Shown one piece after another: positions 46,236-55,856 of a stretch of 64,000 bases of DNA. Both the position numbers and the translations under genes were made by a program. The notes below the pieces were generated by a model that searched no databases, was not told where the DNA came from, and saw nothing but the letters and a program-made list of their open reading frames with translations. The DNA is from Cryobacterium soli (GTDB lineage: Bacteria > Actinomycetota > Actinomycetes > Actinomycetales > Microbacteriaceae): the NCBI RefSeq assembly GCF_003611035.1, contig NZ_CP030033.1:1984001-2048000 (forward strand), in the 5' to 3' direction. Numbering within the stretch: the stretch's first letter is position 1; every line of letters starts with the position of its first letter.

Positions 46236-46264
46236 TTGAACATCCGCCCCTGACCGAATATGTT
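46236..46264 (+). promoter_or_regulatory. Predicted xylB promoter
   Basis: TTGAAC (46236-46241), 17 bases, TATGTT (46259-46264). It would start transcription near 46271 and leave a leader of nearly 200 bases that contains the large inverted repeat at 46328-46437. Confidence 0.5.
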
Positions 46265-46327
46265 TAGACCCAGAACATTTTATTGTGAACCATCCCGGGC
46301 ACCCGCGGCGAAGACGCCGCCCCGCCC

Positions 46328-46437
46328 GTGGGTGGTGGCATAACTCCTGCAATTTCCTCCTCAGGCGCCGCCCGCCCCCGCAGAACCGGGGCGGGCATCC
46401 GGCCCGGGCGAAAATTGCAGGAGTTGTGCTCACCCAC
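46328..46437. repeat. 110-base inverted repeat in the xylB leader
   Basis: GTGGGTG (46328) with AACTCCTGCAATTT (46342-46355) faces AAATTGCAGGAGTT (46412-46425) with CACCCAC (46431). The inner 14-base arms are perfect, the outer 7-base ends too, and the centre is G/C-rich. The whole 503-base gap holds no gene. Part of the arm (TCCTGCAATTT) recurs at about 24044. Confidence 0.8.
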
Positions 46438-46465
46438 CGCTGCTTTTTCTAGTTTGGAGTTCGTC

Positions 46466-47878
46466 ATGCTGGTTGCCGGAGTCGACTCGTCGACACAGAG
46501 TTGCAAGGTGGTCGTTCGGGATGCCGAGACGGGGGCGCTCGTGCGCACCGGTAAGGCCAGCCACCCGGCCGGCACCGAGGTCGACCCGGCCGCCTGGTGG
46601 GATGCGTTGCTCCTCGCGATCCGCGAGGCGGGCGGCCTGGACGACGTGGCCGCCGTCTCGGTGGCCGCGCAGCAGCACGGCATGGTCGTGCTCGATGAGG
46701 ACGGCCGGGTCATCCGCCCCGCCCTGCTCTGGAACGACACCCGCAGCGCCCAAGCAGCGATCGACCTGATCGAGGAGGTCGGCGCCGCCGAGTACGCCCG
46801 CCGCACCGGCGTGGTACCGGTGGCCTCGTTCACGGTCACCAAGCTGCGCTGGCTGCGCGACGCCGAGCCGGCCAACGCCGCCCGGGTCGCAGCCGTGGCC
46901 CTGCCCCACGATTGGCTCAGCTGGCGCCTGCGCGGCTACGGCCCCGCAGGCGAGAGCGAGTTGGGCCCGCAGCTCGACCAACTCAGCACCGACCGGTCGG
47001 ATGCCAGTGGCACCGGCTACTACTCGGCCGCACTGGGCGAGTACGACCGCGAGCTGCTCGCCCGCGGGCTCGGCCACGTCGCCGTGCTCCCCCGGGTGCT
47101 CGGCCCTGGCGACACCGCCGGCACCACGGTGGCGCTGCCCGGGGTTCCCGCCGGGCTCGTCGTGGGCGTCGGCGCCGGCGACAACGCCGGTGCGGCCCTC
47201 GGCCTCGGTGCCGCGGCCGGCGACGTCATCGTCTCCATCGGCACCAGCGGCACGGTCTTCGCCGTGACCGAGCAGCCCAGCGAGGATGCCTCGGGCACCG
47301 TGGCCGGGTTCGCCGACGCCAGCGGGCTGCACCTGCCGCTGATCGCCACCCTCAACGCCGCGCGCATCCTGGACTCGATCGCTGGACTGCTCGGTGTGGA
47401 CCACACCGAGCTCGGCAAGCTGGCACTCGAGGCACAGCCGGGCGCCGACGGCCTCGTGCTGCAGCCGTACTTCGAAGGCGAACGCACCCCCAACCTGCCG
47501 GATGCCACCGCCTCGCTGTTCGGGATGACCCTGGGTTCGACCACCCGGCCCAACCTCGCCCGCGCCGCGATCGAGGGGCTGCTCTGCGGCCTGGCCGACG
47601 GACTGGACGCGGTCCGCGCCCAGGGCGTCACCGTGGAGCGGATCCTGCTGATCGGCGGCGCCGCACAGAACGTGGCCGTGCAGCTCATCGCCGCGCAGGT
47701 GTTCGAGGTGCCCGTGGCCGTGCCCACGCCGGGCGAATACGTGGCCGACGGCGGAGCGACGCAGGCCGCCTGGTCGCTCACGGGCACCCGCCCGGCCTGG
47801 TCGGTGGCCATCGCCTCGCAGCCCACGCCGGACTTCCACCCGGTGATCCGCTCCCAGTACGCCGCGCACCGCGCCTGA
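46466..47878 (+). CDS. xylB: Xylulokinase
   Basis: XylB phosphorylates D-xylulose to xylulose-5-phosphate. A 470-residue FGGY-family kinase: [15 protein letters not shown] is the N-terminal phosphate loop, [12 protein letters not shown] is the xylulokinase-specific segment, and [11 protein letters not shown] with the C-terminal [10 protein letters not shown] complete the ATPase fold. The ATG at 46466 has TTTGGAG upstream. It is separated from xylA by the MarR and ice-binding genes but belongs to the same pathway. A hairpin follows the stop. Confidence 0.95.
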   Translation: MLVAGVDSSTQSCKVVVRDAETGALVRTGKASHPAGTEVDPAAWWDALLLAIREAGGLDDVAAVSVAAQQHGMVVLDEDGRVIRPALLWNDTRSAQAAIDLIEEVGAAEYARRTGVVPVASFTVTKLRWLRDAEPANAARVAAVALPHDWLSWRLRGYGPAGESELGPQLDQLSTDRSDASGTGYYSAALGEYDRELLARGLGHVAVLPRVLGPGDTAGTTVALPGVPAGLVVGVGAGDNAGAALGLGAAAGDVIVSIGTSGTVFAVTEQPSEDASGTVAGFADASGLHLPLIATLNAARILDSIAGLLGVDHTELGKLALEAQPGADGLVLQPYFEGERTPNLPDATASLFGMTLGSTTRPNLARAAIEGLLCGLADGLDAVRAQGVTVERILLIGGAAQNVAVQLIAAQVFEVPVAVPTPGEYVADGGATQAAWSLTGTRPAWSVAIASQPTPDFHPVIRSQYAAHRA

Positions 47879-47890
47879 CCCGCACACCGA

Positions 47891-47939
47891 AGCGGCCATC
47901 CGCTCACCCCGAGGTTGTCGAGGCGAGCGGGTGGCCGCT
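47891..47939. terminator. Hairpin between convergent xylB and abfA
   Basis: AGCGGCCATCCGCTC (47891-47905) pairs with GAGCGGGTGGCCGCT (47925-47939) with a single mismatch. It lies 13 bases past the xylB stop, between convergent genes. There is no good T tract, so termination is likely but not certain. Confidence 0.6.
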
Positions 47940-48061
47940 GTCGCGTGCTCTCGGCACGAGAAAGTGCTCGCAGCGTGGGACACGTCGTGCCATGTCGCAC
48001 GCCGCGAGCACCAACGCACGCTGGGAGCACCACCCGGTGCCGTCAGCGGGCCGCGGACCCC

Positions 48062-49567
48062 CTAGGCCAGCGCGACGGCCGACCAGGAGACCGGCGGCAG
48101 TGTGACCGTGAGGATGCCGTCGGCCAGCTCCGCCCCGGCCAGTGGCGACAGGCCCACCCGGTTCTGGTCGGCGAGGGTGTTCTTCGCGTAAGGATCGTCG
48201 TCGTGCAGGGTCACGGCCTCGACGATGCGGCCGGCGCCGACGTCGGACAGGTCGACCACCACGTCGATCGACTCGGTCTGACTGCGGTTCACCAGAAACA
48301 CGGCCGACGTGCCGGTCTCGGAATCCGCCGTCACCACGGCGTCGACCAGCGCGACCGAGCCGTGCAGGGCCGTGTCGTACCGGCCGGTGTCGATCCGCGG
48401 CCGCAGCACCTCGCCGCGGGCGAGCCGCGACGTGACCGAGAACGGGAAGAACGTGGTCTGGCGCCAGGAGTCGCCGCCGGGTTCGGTCATGATCGGTGCG
48501 ATCACGTTCACCAGCTGCGCGAGCGACGCCGAGGTGACCCGGTCGTGGTTCTGCAGCAGGGTGATGAGCAGGTTGCCCAGCACCACGGCATCCGCCACCG
48601 AGTAGACGTCTTCGAGCTGGCGCGGGGCGACGCGCCACTCGTCGTTGACTTCCTCGGAGGCCTGGTGCTCGTCGAGGTACCAGATGTTCCACTCGTCGAA
48701 GGAGAGCTGGATGGTCTTCTGGCTGCGCAGCTTGTGCTTGACGTGGTCTGCGGTGGCCACGACGGTGTCGATGAAGTAGGTCATCTCCACCGATGAGGCC
48801 AGGTAGGAGCCCAGGTCGCCGCCGCGCTCCTGGTAGTAGGCGTGGCAGGAGATGTAGTCGACGTTGTCGTAGCTCGCCTCGAGCACCACCCGTTCCCACT
48901 CGCCGAAGGTGGGCATCGCCGAGCCTGAGGAGCCGCAGACCACGAGTTCGAGGTTCTTGTCGGCGGTCTTCATGGCCGACGCGGTGCGGGCGGCGATCTT
49001 GCCGTAGTCCTCGGCCGACATGTGGCCGATCTGCCAGGGGCCGTCCATCTCGTTGCCCAGGCACCACATCCGGATGTCGTACGGCTCCGCGCGGCCGTTG
49101 GCCACCCGCTGGTCGGCCAGGGCCGTGCCGGGCTCGCCGTTGGCGTACTCGAGCAGGTCCAGGGCATTCTCGATGCCTCGGGTGCCGAGATTCACGGCCA
49201 TCATGAGCTCGGAACCGGTGAGCTCGCACCAACGGCCGAACTCCTCCAGGCCCACCTGGTTGGTCTCCAGCGAGTGCCAGGCCAGGTCGCGGCGCACCGG
49301 CCGTGTCTCGCGCGGGCCCACGCCGTCTTCCCACTTGTACCCCGAGACGAAGTTACCGCCGGGGTAGCGGATGGTCGTGGAGCCCAGCTCCTTGACCAGC
49401 TCGACCACGTCGAGGCGAAAACCGTCGGCGTTGGCGGTGGGGTGGCCGGGTTCAAAGATGCCGTCGTAGACACAACGGCCCAGGTGCTCCACGAAGGAGC
49501 CGAAGATACGCCGGTTCAGCGGGGCGACCACGTTCGTGCGGTCAATGTCGATGCGTGCGGTGCTCAT
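48062..49567 (-). CDS. abfA: GH51 alpha-L-arabinofuranosidase
   Basis: A 501-residue family 51 hydrolase. The acid/base glutamate is in WCLGNEMDG (about residue 174) and the nucleophile in SFDEWNIW (about 292); the RYPGGNFVSGY signature is near residue 68. With no signal peptide it acts in the cytoplasm, removing arabinofuranose from arabino-oligosaccharides. It is the last gene of the operon SBP-permease-permease-abfA, 86 bases after the second permease. That identifies the importer's cargo as arabinoxylan or arabinan fragments. Confidence 0.96.
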   Translation of the reverse strand: MSTARIDIDRTNVVAPLNRRIFGSFVEHLGRCVYDGIFEPGHPTANADGFRLDVVELVKELGSTTIRYPGGNFVSGYKWEDGVGPRETRPVRRDLAWHSLETNQVGLEEFGRWCELTGSELMMAVNLGTRGIENALDLLEYANGEPGTALADQRVANGRAEPYDIRMWCLGNEMDGPWQIGHMSAEDYGKIAARTASAMKTADKNLELVVCGSSGSAMPTFGEWERVVLEASYDNVDYISCHAYYQERGGDLGSYLASSVEMTYFIDTVVATADHVKHKLRSQKTIQLSFDEWNIWYLDEHQASEEVNDEWRVAPRQLEDVYSVADAVVLGNLLITLLQNHDRVTSASLAQLVNVIAPIMTEPGGDSWRQTTFFPFSVTSRLARGEVLRPRIDTGRYDTALHGSVALVDAVVTADSETGTSAVFLVNRSQTESIDVVVDLSDVGAGRIVEAVTLHDDDPYAKNTLADQNRVGLSPLAGAELADGILTVTLPPVSWSAVALA

Positions 49568-49653
49568 TGAGAGTCTTTCTTTTCTTTATGTAACAAGTGG
49601 AGAGGAGATGCGCTCCGCCGGGGCGCGCCGTGGTGGCCCTGGCGGCAACTCGG

Positions 49654-50595
49654 TTACTTCAGGGCTCCGAGCGAGAGGCCGCCCTGCCAGTACTTCTGCA
49701 GGGACAGGAAGGCGATGATCAGCGGCAGCACCGATACGAAGGCGCCCGTGACAATGAGGTTCCAGACCTGCTCGCCTCCGGCGCCGGCGTTGGAGAGTGC
49801 CTGCCAGTTGTTCAGTCCCACCGTGACGGGGAGCAGGTTCGGGTCGCTGAGGACGGCCAGCGGCAGGAAGAAGTTGTTCCAGGTGCCCACGACCGACAGA
49901 AGCAGTACCGTCACGATCGCGGGGCGCAGCAGCGGCAGCGACACCTGGAAGAAGGTGCGCAACTCGCCCGCGCCGTCGACGCGGGCCGCGTCGAGGAGCT
50001 CGTCGGGAACGGCGTCCTGCGTGTAGACCCGCATCAGGTAGACGCCGAACGGGCTGAGCAGTGATGGCAGGATGACCGCCCAGATGGTGTTGACCAGTCC
50101 CATGTTGCTCAGGAGCACGAAGGTGGGAATCACCAGGGCCGTCATCGGCACCATCACGGCGCCCAGGAGCACCGAGAAGAAGGCGTTGCGGCCGCGGAAC
50201 CGGTACTTGGCAAAGCCGTAGCCGGCCAGCACGGCCAGGATGGTGGCCCCGACTCCGCCGGAGAGGGCGTAGAAGAACGAGTTGCCCAGCCACCGCCAGT
50301 AGATACCGCCCTGATGTTCGAAGAGCCCGGCGATGTTGTTGAACAGGTTGAACTCGCCGTCGAACCAGAGCGGTCCGCCGCTGCCGCTGAACAGGCCGGC
50401 GGTGTCCTTGGTCGCTGCGACGGTGAGCCACCACAGAGGGGTGATGAAGTAGATGACCAGGATGATCAGCAGCACATGGGAGCCGATCTTGCGGCCGCCA
50501 TCCCGGCCGGTATTGCCGCGGCGGGTGGGGCGGCTGGGGCTGGAGCCGTCGGGAGCGTCGACCGGGGCCGTGGCGCCGGGAGTGAGAATGGCCAT
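49654..50595 (-). CDS. CUT1 carbohydrate ABC transporter permease (MalG type)
   Basis: A 313-residue permease with six hydrophobic segments and the EAA loop ELLDAARVDGAGELRTFFQVSLPLLRP. The C-terminus QKYWQGGLSLGALK is typical of MalG-type subunits. The ATG shares a base with the stop of the MalF-type gene (TAATG), exactly as in the alpha-xyloside operon. No ATPase is encoded alongside. Confidence 0.94.
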   Translation of the reverse strand: MAILTPGATAPVDAPDGSSPSRPTRRGNTGRDGGRKIGSHVLLIILVIYFITPLWWLTVAATKDTAGLFSGSGGPLWFDGEFNLFNNIAGLFEHQGGIYWRWLGNSFFYALSGGVGATILAVLAGYGFAKYRFRGRNAFFSVLLGAVMVPMTALVIPTFVLLSNMGLVNTIWAVILPSLLSPFGVYLMRVYTQDAVPDELLDAARVDGAGELRTFFQVSLPLLRPAIVTVLLLSVVGTWNNFFLPLAVLSDPNLLPVTVGLNNWQALSNAGAGGEQVWNLIVTGAFVSVLPLIIAFLSLQKYWQGGLSLGALK

Positions 50596-51551
50596 TACTT
50601 GAGTCCGCTCTGCTTGCGGGTGAGGAAGAGGAACAGGTACGAACCGGCGAAGACCACGATGCCGAGCGCAAATGAGATGGCCGAGGCGTAGTTGAACTGG
50701 CTGTAGGAGAACGCCAGCGAGTAGGCGTACATATTGGGCGTGTACGAGACGGGGATGGCGCCCTGCGCCACCGCTCGCAGCACCTGCGGCTCGGTGAAGA
50801 ACTGCAGGGTGCCGATGAGGGCGAAGATCAGCACCATCACCATGGAGGACGAGATCATGGGGACCTTGACCCGCAGCGCGATCTGGCGGCCGTTGGCGCC
50901 GTCGAGGCGGGCAGCCTCGTAGATGGCGGGGTCGATGCCGCGGAGGGCGGCGTAGATGATGATCATGTAGTAGCCCGCCCATTGCCAGGTGACGATATTG
51001 ACCAGGCTGGCGAAGATGGTTCCCTGCGACAGGAAGTCGGGGGCGGTGAGGCCGATCAGGCCGAAGATGTCGGTGGCCGGGCCGAATCGGGGGCTGTAGA
51101 GGAAGCCCCACATCAGCGCACCGATGACGACCGGGATCGCGTAGGGCACGAAGATCATCAACCGGGAGAACTTGGACAGCGCGGTGGAGAGGTTGTCGAG
51201 AACGAGCGCCGCGACCAGGGCCACGATCATCTGCGCGGGGATCATGATCAGCGCGAACGAGGCGACCCGGCCGAGTCCCTCGAGGAAGATCGGGTCGGTG
51301 AACGCCTTGGCGTAGTTGGCGAACCAGGTGAACGAGGTACCGGTGGCCAGGGTGCTGGTCTGCAGGCTCATCCAGAAGGCGTAGGCAAGGGGCGCCACCA
51401 GGAAGGTGACGAAGACGACGGCGAACGGGGCCACGAAAAGCCAGCCCCAGCGCTGGCGCTTGCGGTCCATCCGGTCGATCTGCCTGCGCGGCCGACGGGT
51501 GGGCCGCGGCGTGGCCGGCACCGGTGGCGGTGCCAGTTCAGTGAGTGCCAT
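50595..51551 (-). CDS. CUT1 carbohydrate ABC transporter permease (MalF type)
   Basis: A 318-residue permease with a proline/arginine-rich cytoplasmic N-terminus of about 35 residues and six hydrophobic segments. The EAA loop is YEAARLDGANGRQIALRVKVPMISSS. It forms the arabino-oligosaccharide channel with the next gene. The ATG at 51551 begins MALTELAPP. A strong hairpin lies between it and the binding-protein gene. Confidence 0.94.
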   Translation of the reverse strand: MALTELAPPPVPATPRPTRRPRRQIDRMDRKRQRWGWLFVAPFAVVFVTFLVAPLAYAFWMSLQTSTLATGTSFTWFANYAKAFTDPIFLEGLGRVASFALIMIPAQMIVALVAALVLDNLSTALSKFSRLMIFVPYAIPVVIGALMWGFLYSPRFGPATDIFGLIGLTAPDFLSQGTIFASLVNIVTWQWAGYYMIIIYAALRGIDPAIYEAARLDGANGRQIALRVKVPMISSSMVMVLIFALIGTLQFFTEPQVLRAVAQGAIPVSYTPNMYAYSLAFSYSQFNYASAISFALGIVVFAGSYLFLFLTRKQSGLK

Positions 51552-51610
51552 ATCTGTGTCCTTCGTACGGTTGTGCTCTTCGGTCGCGCCGGGCGCGATC
51601 ATCGAAAGGG

Positions 51611-51643
51611 CACCGCCGGCCGGCCGGAGACCGGCCGACGGTG
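51611..51643 (-). terminator. Intercistronic hairpin after the binding-protein gene
   Basis: CACCGCCGGCCGG (51611-51623) pairs with CCGGCCGACGGTG (51631-51643) with one internal mismatch. It begins 33 bases after the SBP stop on the minus strand, the same place as the hairpins at 33736 and 40732. Confidence 0.65.
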
Positions 51644-51676
51644 TCAACGGATGCCGCGCGCGGCGATCCGGTGCTG

Positions 51677-53023
51677 CTACTTGGCGACGGTGAAGCCCTG
51701 TTCGGTGGCGTAGGTGACGAGACGCTCCTGCAGGTCGTCCAGTGCCTGGCTTCCGTCCTGTTCGCCCTGCACCATGGAGTACAGCTCCTCGGTCAGCTGG
51801 TCGTAGGCGTAGTTCTGGAACGGGCTGAAGGTGGCACCGGTGTAGCCGGCGGCCGCGTTCAGGAACACGTCCTTGTTGATCTGCTGGCCACCGAAGAACG
51901 GGTACTCGAGGTTGGCGAAGTAGTCCGAGTCGAGCATGGGCTTGTAGGACGGGAACAGGGCGCCCTTTTCCACCCCGATCTTCCAGGACTCGTCGGTGCC
52001 GAACAGGCCCATGGCCACCTCGGCGGAGAGGTCCTTGTCACCGGCCTGGCTGGTCACGGCGAAGGTCGAGCCGCCCCAGTTGACCTGGACGGGGTTGGCG
52101 GCGTCCCACTGCGGCAGTGGGGCGACGGCCCAGACGGCGTTCTCGTCGGCATCCGAGAGGCCCTGCAGGTAGCCGGGGCCCCAGGCGGCAGCCAGGTAGA
52201 CGGCGTAGGTGCCGTCGACGAGGCTGGTGTTGTAGTCGGCGGTGAAGGCGTCGTCGGTCGTGACGAGGCCGTCCTGCACGAGGCCGTTCCAGTAGTCCAG
52301 CACGTCCTTTGCACCCTGGTCGTTCACATCGATGCCGATGTCGGTGGGCTTGGTGGAGTCGTAGACGAACGGCACCGACCCGGCCTGCGCGAACAGAGCC
52401 TGGTTGAATGCGCGGCCGTTGGTGGGGAAGTTCACCAGCACGCCGTCGGAGCCGGACGCTTTGAGCGTGGCGGCGGCGGTGGCGAACTCGGCCCACGTGG
52501 TGGGAACGGCGATGCCGGCGGCCTCGAAGAGGTCCTGGCGGTAGAGCATGCCCATCGGCCCGCCGTCGACGGGAATGGCGTACACGGCGTCGCCGCTGGA
52601 CGCGTCCTTCCACGAGCCCTCGGTGTACTTGTCCTTGACGTCGTTGGCACCGAACTCGGTGAGGTCGACGAGGGCGTTGCGGATACTGAAGCTGGAGAGC
52701 ACCTCGGATTCGAGCTGGATGACGTCCGGAGCGCCCGACTTCGACTCGATCGAGGTGGAGAATTTGGTGTACTCGTCGTTGCCCTGGCCGGCGTTGGTCC
52801 AGCAGACCTGAACGTCGTCATGGCTGTTGTTGAACACGTCGACGACCTCTTCGAACGCCGGGTACCAGGCCCACACGCTGACCTGCGGGGCGTCGGCGTT
52901 GACGATCTTGTTGGTGCAGGTGGCCTTGCTGCTGCCGCTCGATTCCGAGCCGGCCGAGCATCCGGTGAGCGCGGCCGCGGCGACGGCGATGACGCCGACC
53001 GATGCCAGGAATTTGGTCTTCAT
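51677..53023 (-). CDS. Sugar-binding lipoprotein of CUT1 ABC transporter
   Basis: A 448-residue extracellular solute-binding protein. The lipobox AALTGC puts the lipidated cysteine near residue 22. The mature protein begins with a Ser/Gly linker and continues VSVWAWYPAFEEVVDVFN, the usual family 1 opening. It is the first gene of the arabinofuranosidase operon. A promoter and two LacI-type operators lie 245-305 bases upstream. Confidence 0.95.
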   Translation of the reverse strand: MKTKFLASVGVIAVAAAALTGCSAGSESSGSSKATCTNKIVNADAPQVSVWAWYPAFEEVVDVFNNSHDDVQVCWTNAGQGNDEYTKFSTSIESKSGAPDVIQLESEVLSSFSIRNALVDLTEFGANDVKDKYTEGSWKDASSGDAVYAIPVDGGPMGMLYRQDLFEAAGIAVPTTWAEFATAAATLKASGSDGVLVNFPTNGRAFNQALFAQAGSVPFVYDSTKPTDIGIDVNDQGAKDVLDYWNGLVQDGLVTTDDAFTADYNTSLVDGTYAVYLAAAWGPGYLQGLSDADENAVWAVAPLPQWDAANPVQVNWGGSTFAVTSQAGDKDLSAEVAMGLFGTDESWKIGVEKGALFPSYKPMLDSDYFANLEYPFFGGQQINKDVFLNAAAGYTGATFSPFQNYAYDQLTEELYSMVQGEQDGSQALDDLQERLVTYATEQGFTVAK

Positions 53024-53267
53024 TGAGTTGCTTCCTCTCGCTGGTGTGGGAACACCGTTGTCGTCAGTGCACGACCCGTCGCCGGCGGCGACCAAGTCGG
53101 AGCGGGTGCTGTGGGTGGTGCGGTGCGAGAAGGTTCGCGACGAGGGCGATGCGCAGTGAGTGAACAGGGCCTTCACGAATCCTCCTTGATTCGAATCGTC
53201 ATCGAGTCGGCTGCAGGCGGTCGATTCGCTCGGGGCGAAGGGACGCGACGGTGACCGATTCCAACAA

Positions 53268-53328
53268 TTACAACGTTATAGGTAAACGTTGTAAATGCAT
53301 CATGCCGAGCAGCGTCCTCCGCTGTCAA
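53268..53328 (-). promoter_or_regulatory. Promoter and double LacI operator of the arabinoside operon
   Basis: On the minus strand TTGACA (53328-53323) and CATGAT (53304-53299) form a promoter with an 18-base spacer. Directly after the -10, TAAACGTTGTAA (53283-53294) and TTACAACGTTATA (53268-53280) each have an AACGTT centre, 13 bases apart. A repressor there would block the start point. The rest of the 404-base gap shows no gene. Confidence 0.7.
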
Positions 53329-53427
53329 GCGATCCGCACGAAGTGCGGCATAACAATTTCCCGCCGCCGCGGGCGCGCCTCAGCCCGACTGGCGGACGGC
53401 ACGGCGCAGGCTGTGGGCGACCGACCA

Positions 53428-54462
53428 CTACCCGGCGAAGGCCGGCGACGACGCCGGATCGGTCGATTCGCGCTGGACCAGCCGGAACTCCGTCTCGATT
53501 TCGCGCGGCCCCTGCTCGGCGTCTCCACCGGAGATGCGCTCGAGCAGGATCCGGACGGCCGTGTCGGCGATCTCGTCCCGACCGGGATTGATCGTGGACA
53601 GCGCGGGCAGGCAGTAACTGGATTCGTCGAGGTCGTCGAAGCCGACCACCGCGACATCCAGCGGGATGCGCCGCCCCGATTCCTGGAGTACCCGCATCGC
53701 CCCCAACGCCAGGGTGTCATTGAGCGCGAACACGGCGTCGAACTGCACACCGGTGTCGAGCAGGGCTCGCATGGCGGTGGCACCATTGGATCGGTGCCAC
53801 AACGTGGTGTGGCCGATCAACGCCGGGTCCACCGTGATCCCGGCCGCGTCGAGGGCTTCGCGGTAGCCGCGGAGGCGGAGGCCCGCCGACCCGATCACCT
53901 CGTCTTCGTGCGCCCCGATCACGGCGATGCGCCGTCGTCCGGAGGCGAGCAGGTGTTCGGTCGCCGCCCTGGCCGCCTCGATGTTGCGCATCGTGACGTG
54001 GTCGGTGGGCCCGTTGAAGATCCGTTCACCCAGCAGCACGAGGGGATAGTCCACGTTGAGGTAACCCGCGTCATCATTGCCCATGCCCAGCGGGCTGAAG
54101 ATCAGGCCGTCGGTGAACTGCCGGTGTGGGCTGGTCAACAGTTGGATCTCCCGCTGTCGGTCACCGCCGGTCTGCTCGATGAGCACGGAGGTGCCGCGCC
54201 GCTCGGCGGCCTGGATGATGGCATCCGCCAGTTCGGCGAAGTAGCTCAGGCTGAGTTCGGGTAGGGCCAGGCCGATAACGCCGGTGCGGCCGGACCGCAG
54301 GCTGCGCGCCGAGATGTTGGGTTTGTAGCCGAGCTCGTCGATGGCCGCGAGCACGCGCTGCCGGGTCGACGGGCGAATATGTTCGAAGTCGTGGACGACG
54401 TTGGAGACGGTCTTGATCGACACCCCGGCCAGCGCCGCCACATCGCGGAGTGTTGCGGCCAT
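53428..54462 (-). CDS. LacI-family transcriptional regulator of the arabinoside operon
   Basis: A 344-residue LacI regulator. The DNA-binding head is ATLRDVAALAGVSIKTVSNVVHDFEHIRPSTRQRV, with the hinge helix SARSLRSG. The sugar domain begins VIGLALPELSLSYFAEL. The ATG at 54462 has GGGGAGA upstream. It precedes the binding-protein gene in the same direction. Operators of the TTACAACGTTGTAA type lie before both, so it should repress itself and the transport/abfA operon. The inducer is probably arabinose or a short arabinoside. Confidence 0.94.
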   Translation of the reverse strand: MAATLRDVAALAGVSIKTVSNVVHDFEHIRPSTRQRVLAAIDELGYKPNISARSLRSGRTGVIGLALPELSLSYFAELADAIIQAAERRGTSVLIEQTGGDRQREIQLLTSPHRQFTDGLIFSPLGMGNDDAGYLNVDYPLVLLGERIFNGPTDHVTMRNIEAARAATEHLLASGRRRIAVIGAHEDEVIGSAGLRLRGYREALDAAGITVDPALIGHTTLWHRSNGATAMRALLDTGVQFDAVFALNDTLALGAMRVLQESGRRIPLDVAVVGFDDLDESSYCLPALSTINPGRDEIADTAVRILLERISGGDAEQGPREIETEFRLVQRESTDPASSPAFAG

Positions 54463-54569
54463 TTCTCTCCCCTGGTCGGTCGTGCGATCGTGCGGTCGTT
54501 CGGCGTCAGGAACGTAGGCCGCACCGCAGCGCGCGTTCGTCGTTCCTACCTGTGAACTTACCGCGTCGA

Positions 54570-54583
54570 TTACAACGTTGCAG
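54570..54583. promoter_or_regulatory. LacI operator upstream of the regulator gene
   Basis: TTACAACGTTGCAG, with a perfect CAACGTTG core, lies 108 bases before the start of the lacI-type gene. It matches the half-sites at 53268-53294. Confidence 0.75.
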
Positions 54584-54635
54584 CCCACACACTGGCGGCG
54601 CACCGGGATGGTGCCGAAAGATGCGGCGGAGAAGC

Positions 54636-55739
54636 TCAGAACACGCCCGCCAACCTCGCTCCGGCGGCCTCGAGCCATGCCAGCGGATCGGCCAGGGCAG
54701 CCGCCCTTCCGCCGGCGAGGTCGGTGAGCGCCAGGGCTTGGGCGAACGGCACGGGGGCGGCGGCCAGGGCCCCGGCGTCGATCGCGCCGGCCACGAGCAG
54801 CGCCGGGGCACCGGCGGCCGCCGCGAGCCCGGCCAGGTACGAGGGCACCTTGCCGGCGGCGGACTGACTGTCGTACCGTCCCTCGCCGGTGATCACGACG
54901 GATGCGCCGCCCACCGCCGCTGGAACACCGAGCGCCTGGCCCACCGCGGCCGCGCCCGCCTCGAGGTTGGCGCCCCAGGCCAGCAGGCCGAACGCGGTTC
55001 CGCCGGCTGCGCCCGCTCCCGGAGTCCGCGGGTCGGCGGGCAGCAACGCGGCCAACCGGGCCAGGCCGGCGTCGAGCAGGCCGCTCTCTGCCGCATCCGC
55101 CCCTTTCTGCGGACCGAACACCGCCGCCGCGCCCGCCGGCCCGAGTAGCGGATTGGTGACGTCGCTGAGGATCACCGCGCCGCCCGGCGGCAGGGCGGGC
55201 AGGCCGCCCAGGTCGACGGCGGCCAGGTCGACCAGGCCGCGGCCGCCGGGCCGGATCGGCCGCCCCGCGGCGTCGAGGAAGACCGCACCCAGCGCCGCGA
55301 GCGCCCCGGTTCCCCCGTCGGTGGACGAGCTGCCGCCGAGCGCCAGATTAAGGCGAGAGACGCCGTGCGCCAGGGCGTCCGCGAGAGCCGTGCCGAAGCC
55401 CGCTGAGTGAGCGTCGAGGGGGCGCAGCGGATCGAGCAGGGTGATTCCGCTGGTGCAGGCCAGCTCGACCACACCGGTGCCGTCCCGCAGCAGCAACCAG
55501 GAGGCTTCAACCGGCCGATCGTCGGGGCCGGGAACGGTCACGGGCATCCGTCGGGCGCCGGGCATGGCCAGTTCGAAGGCCGCGAGGGTGCCCTCCCCGC
55601 CGTCGGCCATGGGCAGCAGCACCAGTTCGTCGTCCGGGCGCACCGAGGACCAGCCCGCGGCGAGCGCCAGCGCCACGTCAGCGGCGCCGACGGTGCCCTT
55701 GAAGGAGTCCGGCGCTATCACCACCCGCGTGCGTGTCAT
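54636..55739 (-). CDS. glxK: Glycerate 2-kinase
   Basis: A 367-residue member of the GlxK family, which phosphorylates D-glycerate to 2-phosphoglycerate. The N-terminus VVIAPDSFKGT, the MADGGEGT loop at about residues 44-51, GGSSSTDGGTGALAALG and the C-terminal TGEGRYDSQSAAGKVP are diagnostic. The ATG at 55739 has GAGAGG upstream. It is transcribed alone, toward the lacI-type gene, with no glyoxylate genes near it. Confidence 0.95.
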   Translation of the reverse strand: MTRTRVVIAPDSFKGTVGAADVALALAAGWSSVRPDDELVLLPMADGGEGTLAAFELAMPGARRMPVTVPGPDDRPVEASWLLLRDGTGVVELACTSGITLLDPLRPLDAHSAGFGTALADALAHGVSRLNLALGGSSSTDGGTGALAALGAVFLDAAGRPIRPGGRGLVDLAAVDLGGLPALPPGGAVILSDVTNPLLGPAGAAAVFGPQKGADAAESGLLDAGLARLAALLPADPRTPGAGAAGGTAFGLLAWGANLEAGAAAVGQALGVPAAVGGASVVITGEGRYDSQSAAGKVPSYLAGLAAAAGAPALLVAGAIDAGALAAAPVPFAQALALTDLAGGRAAALADPLAWLEAAGARLAGVF

Positions 55740-55856
55740 CGTCGAAGCCTCTCCCCGGCCAGCCTGACCGCCGCCCGGCCCGGCTGTCAAGCACGGCCGT
55801 CCCGGCCGGTCCGGAGCACCCCGGAACGCCCAGGGACGCGTGACTAGGCTGGAAGA

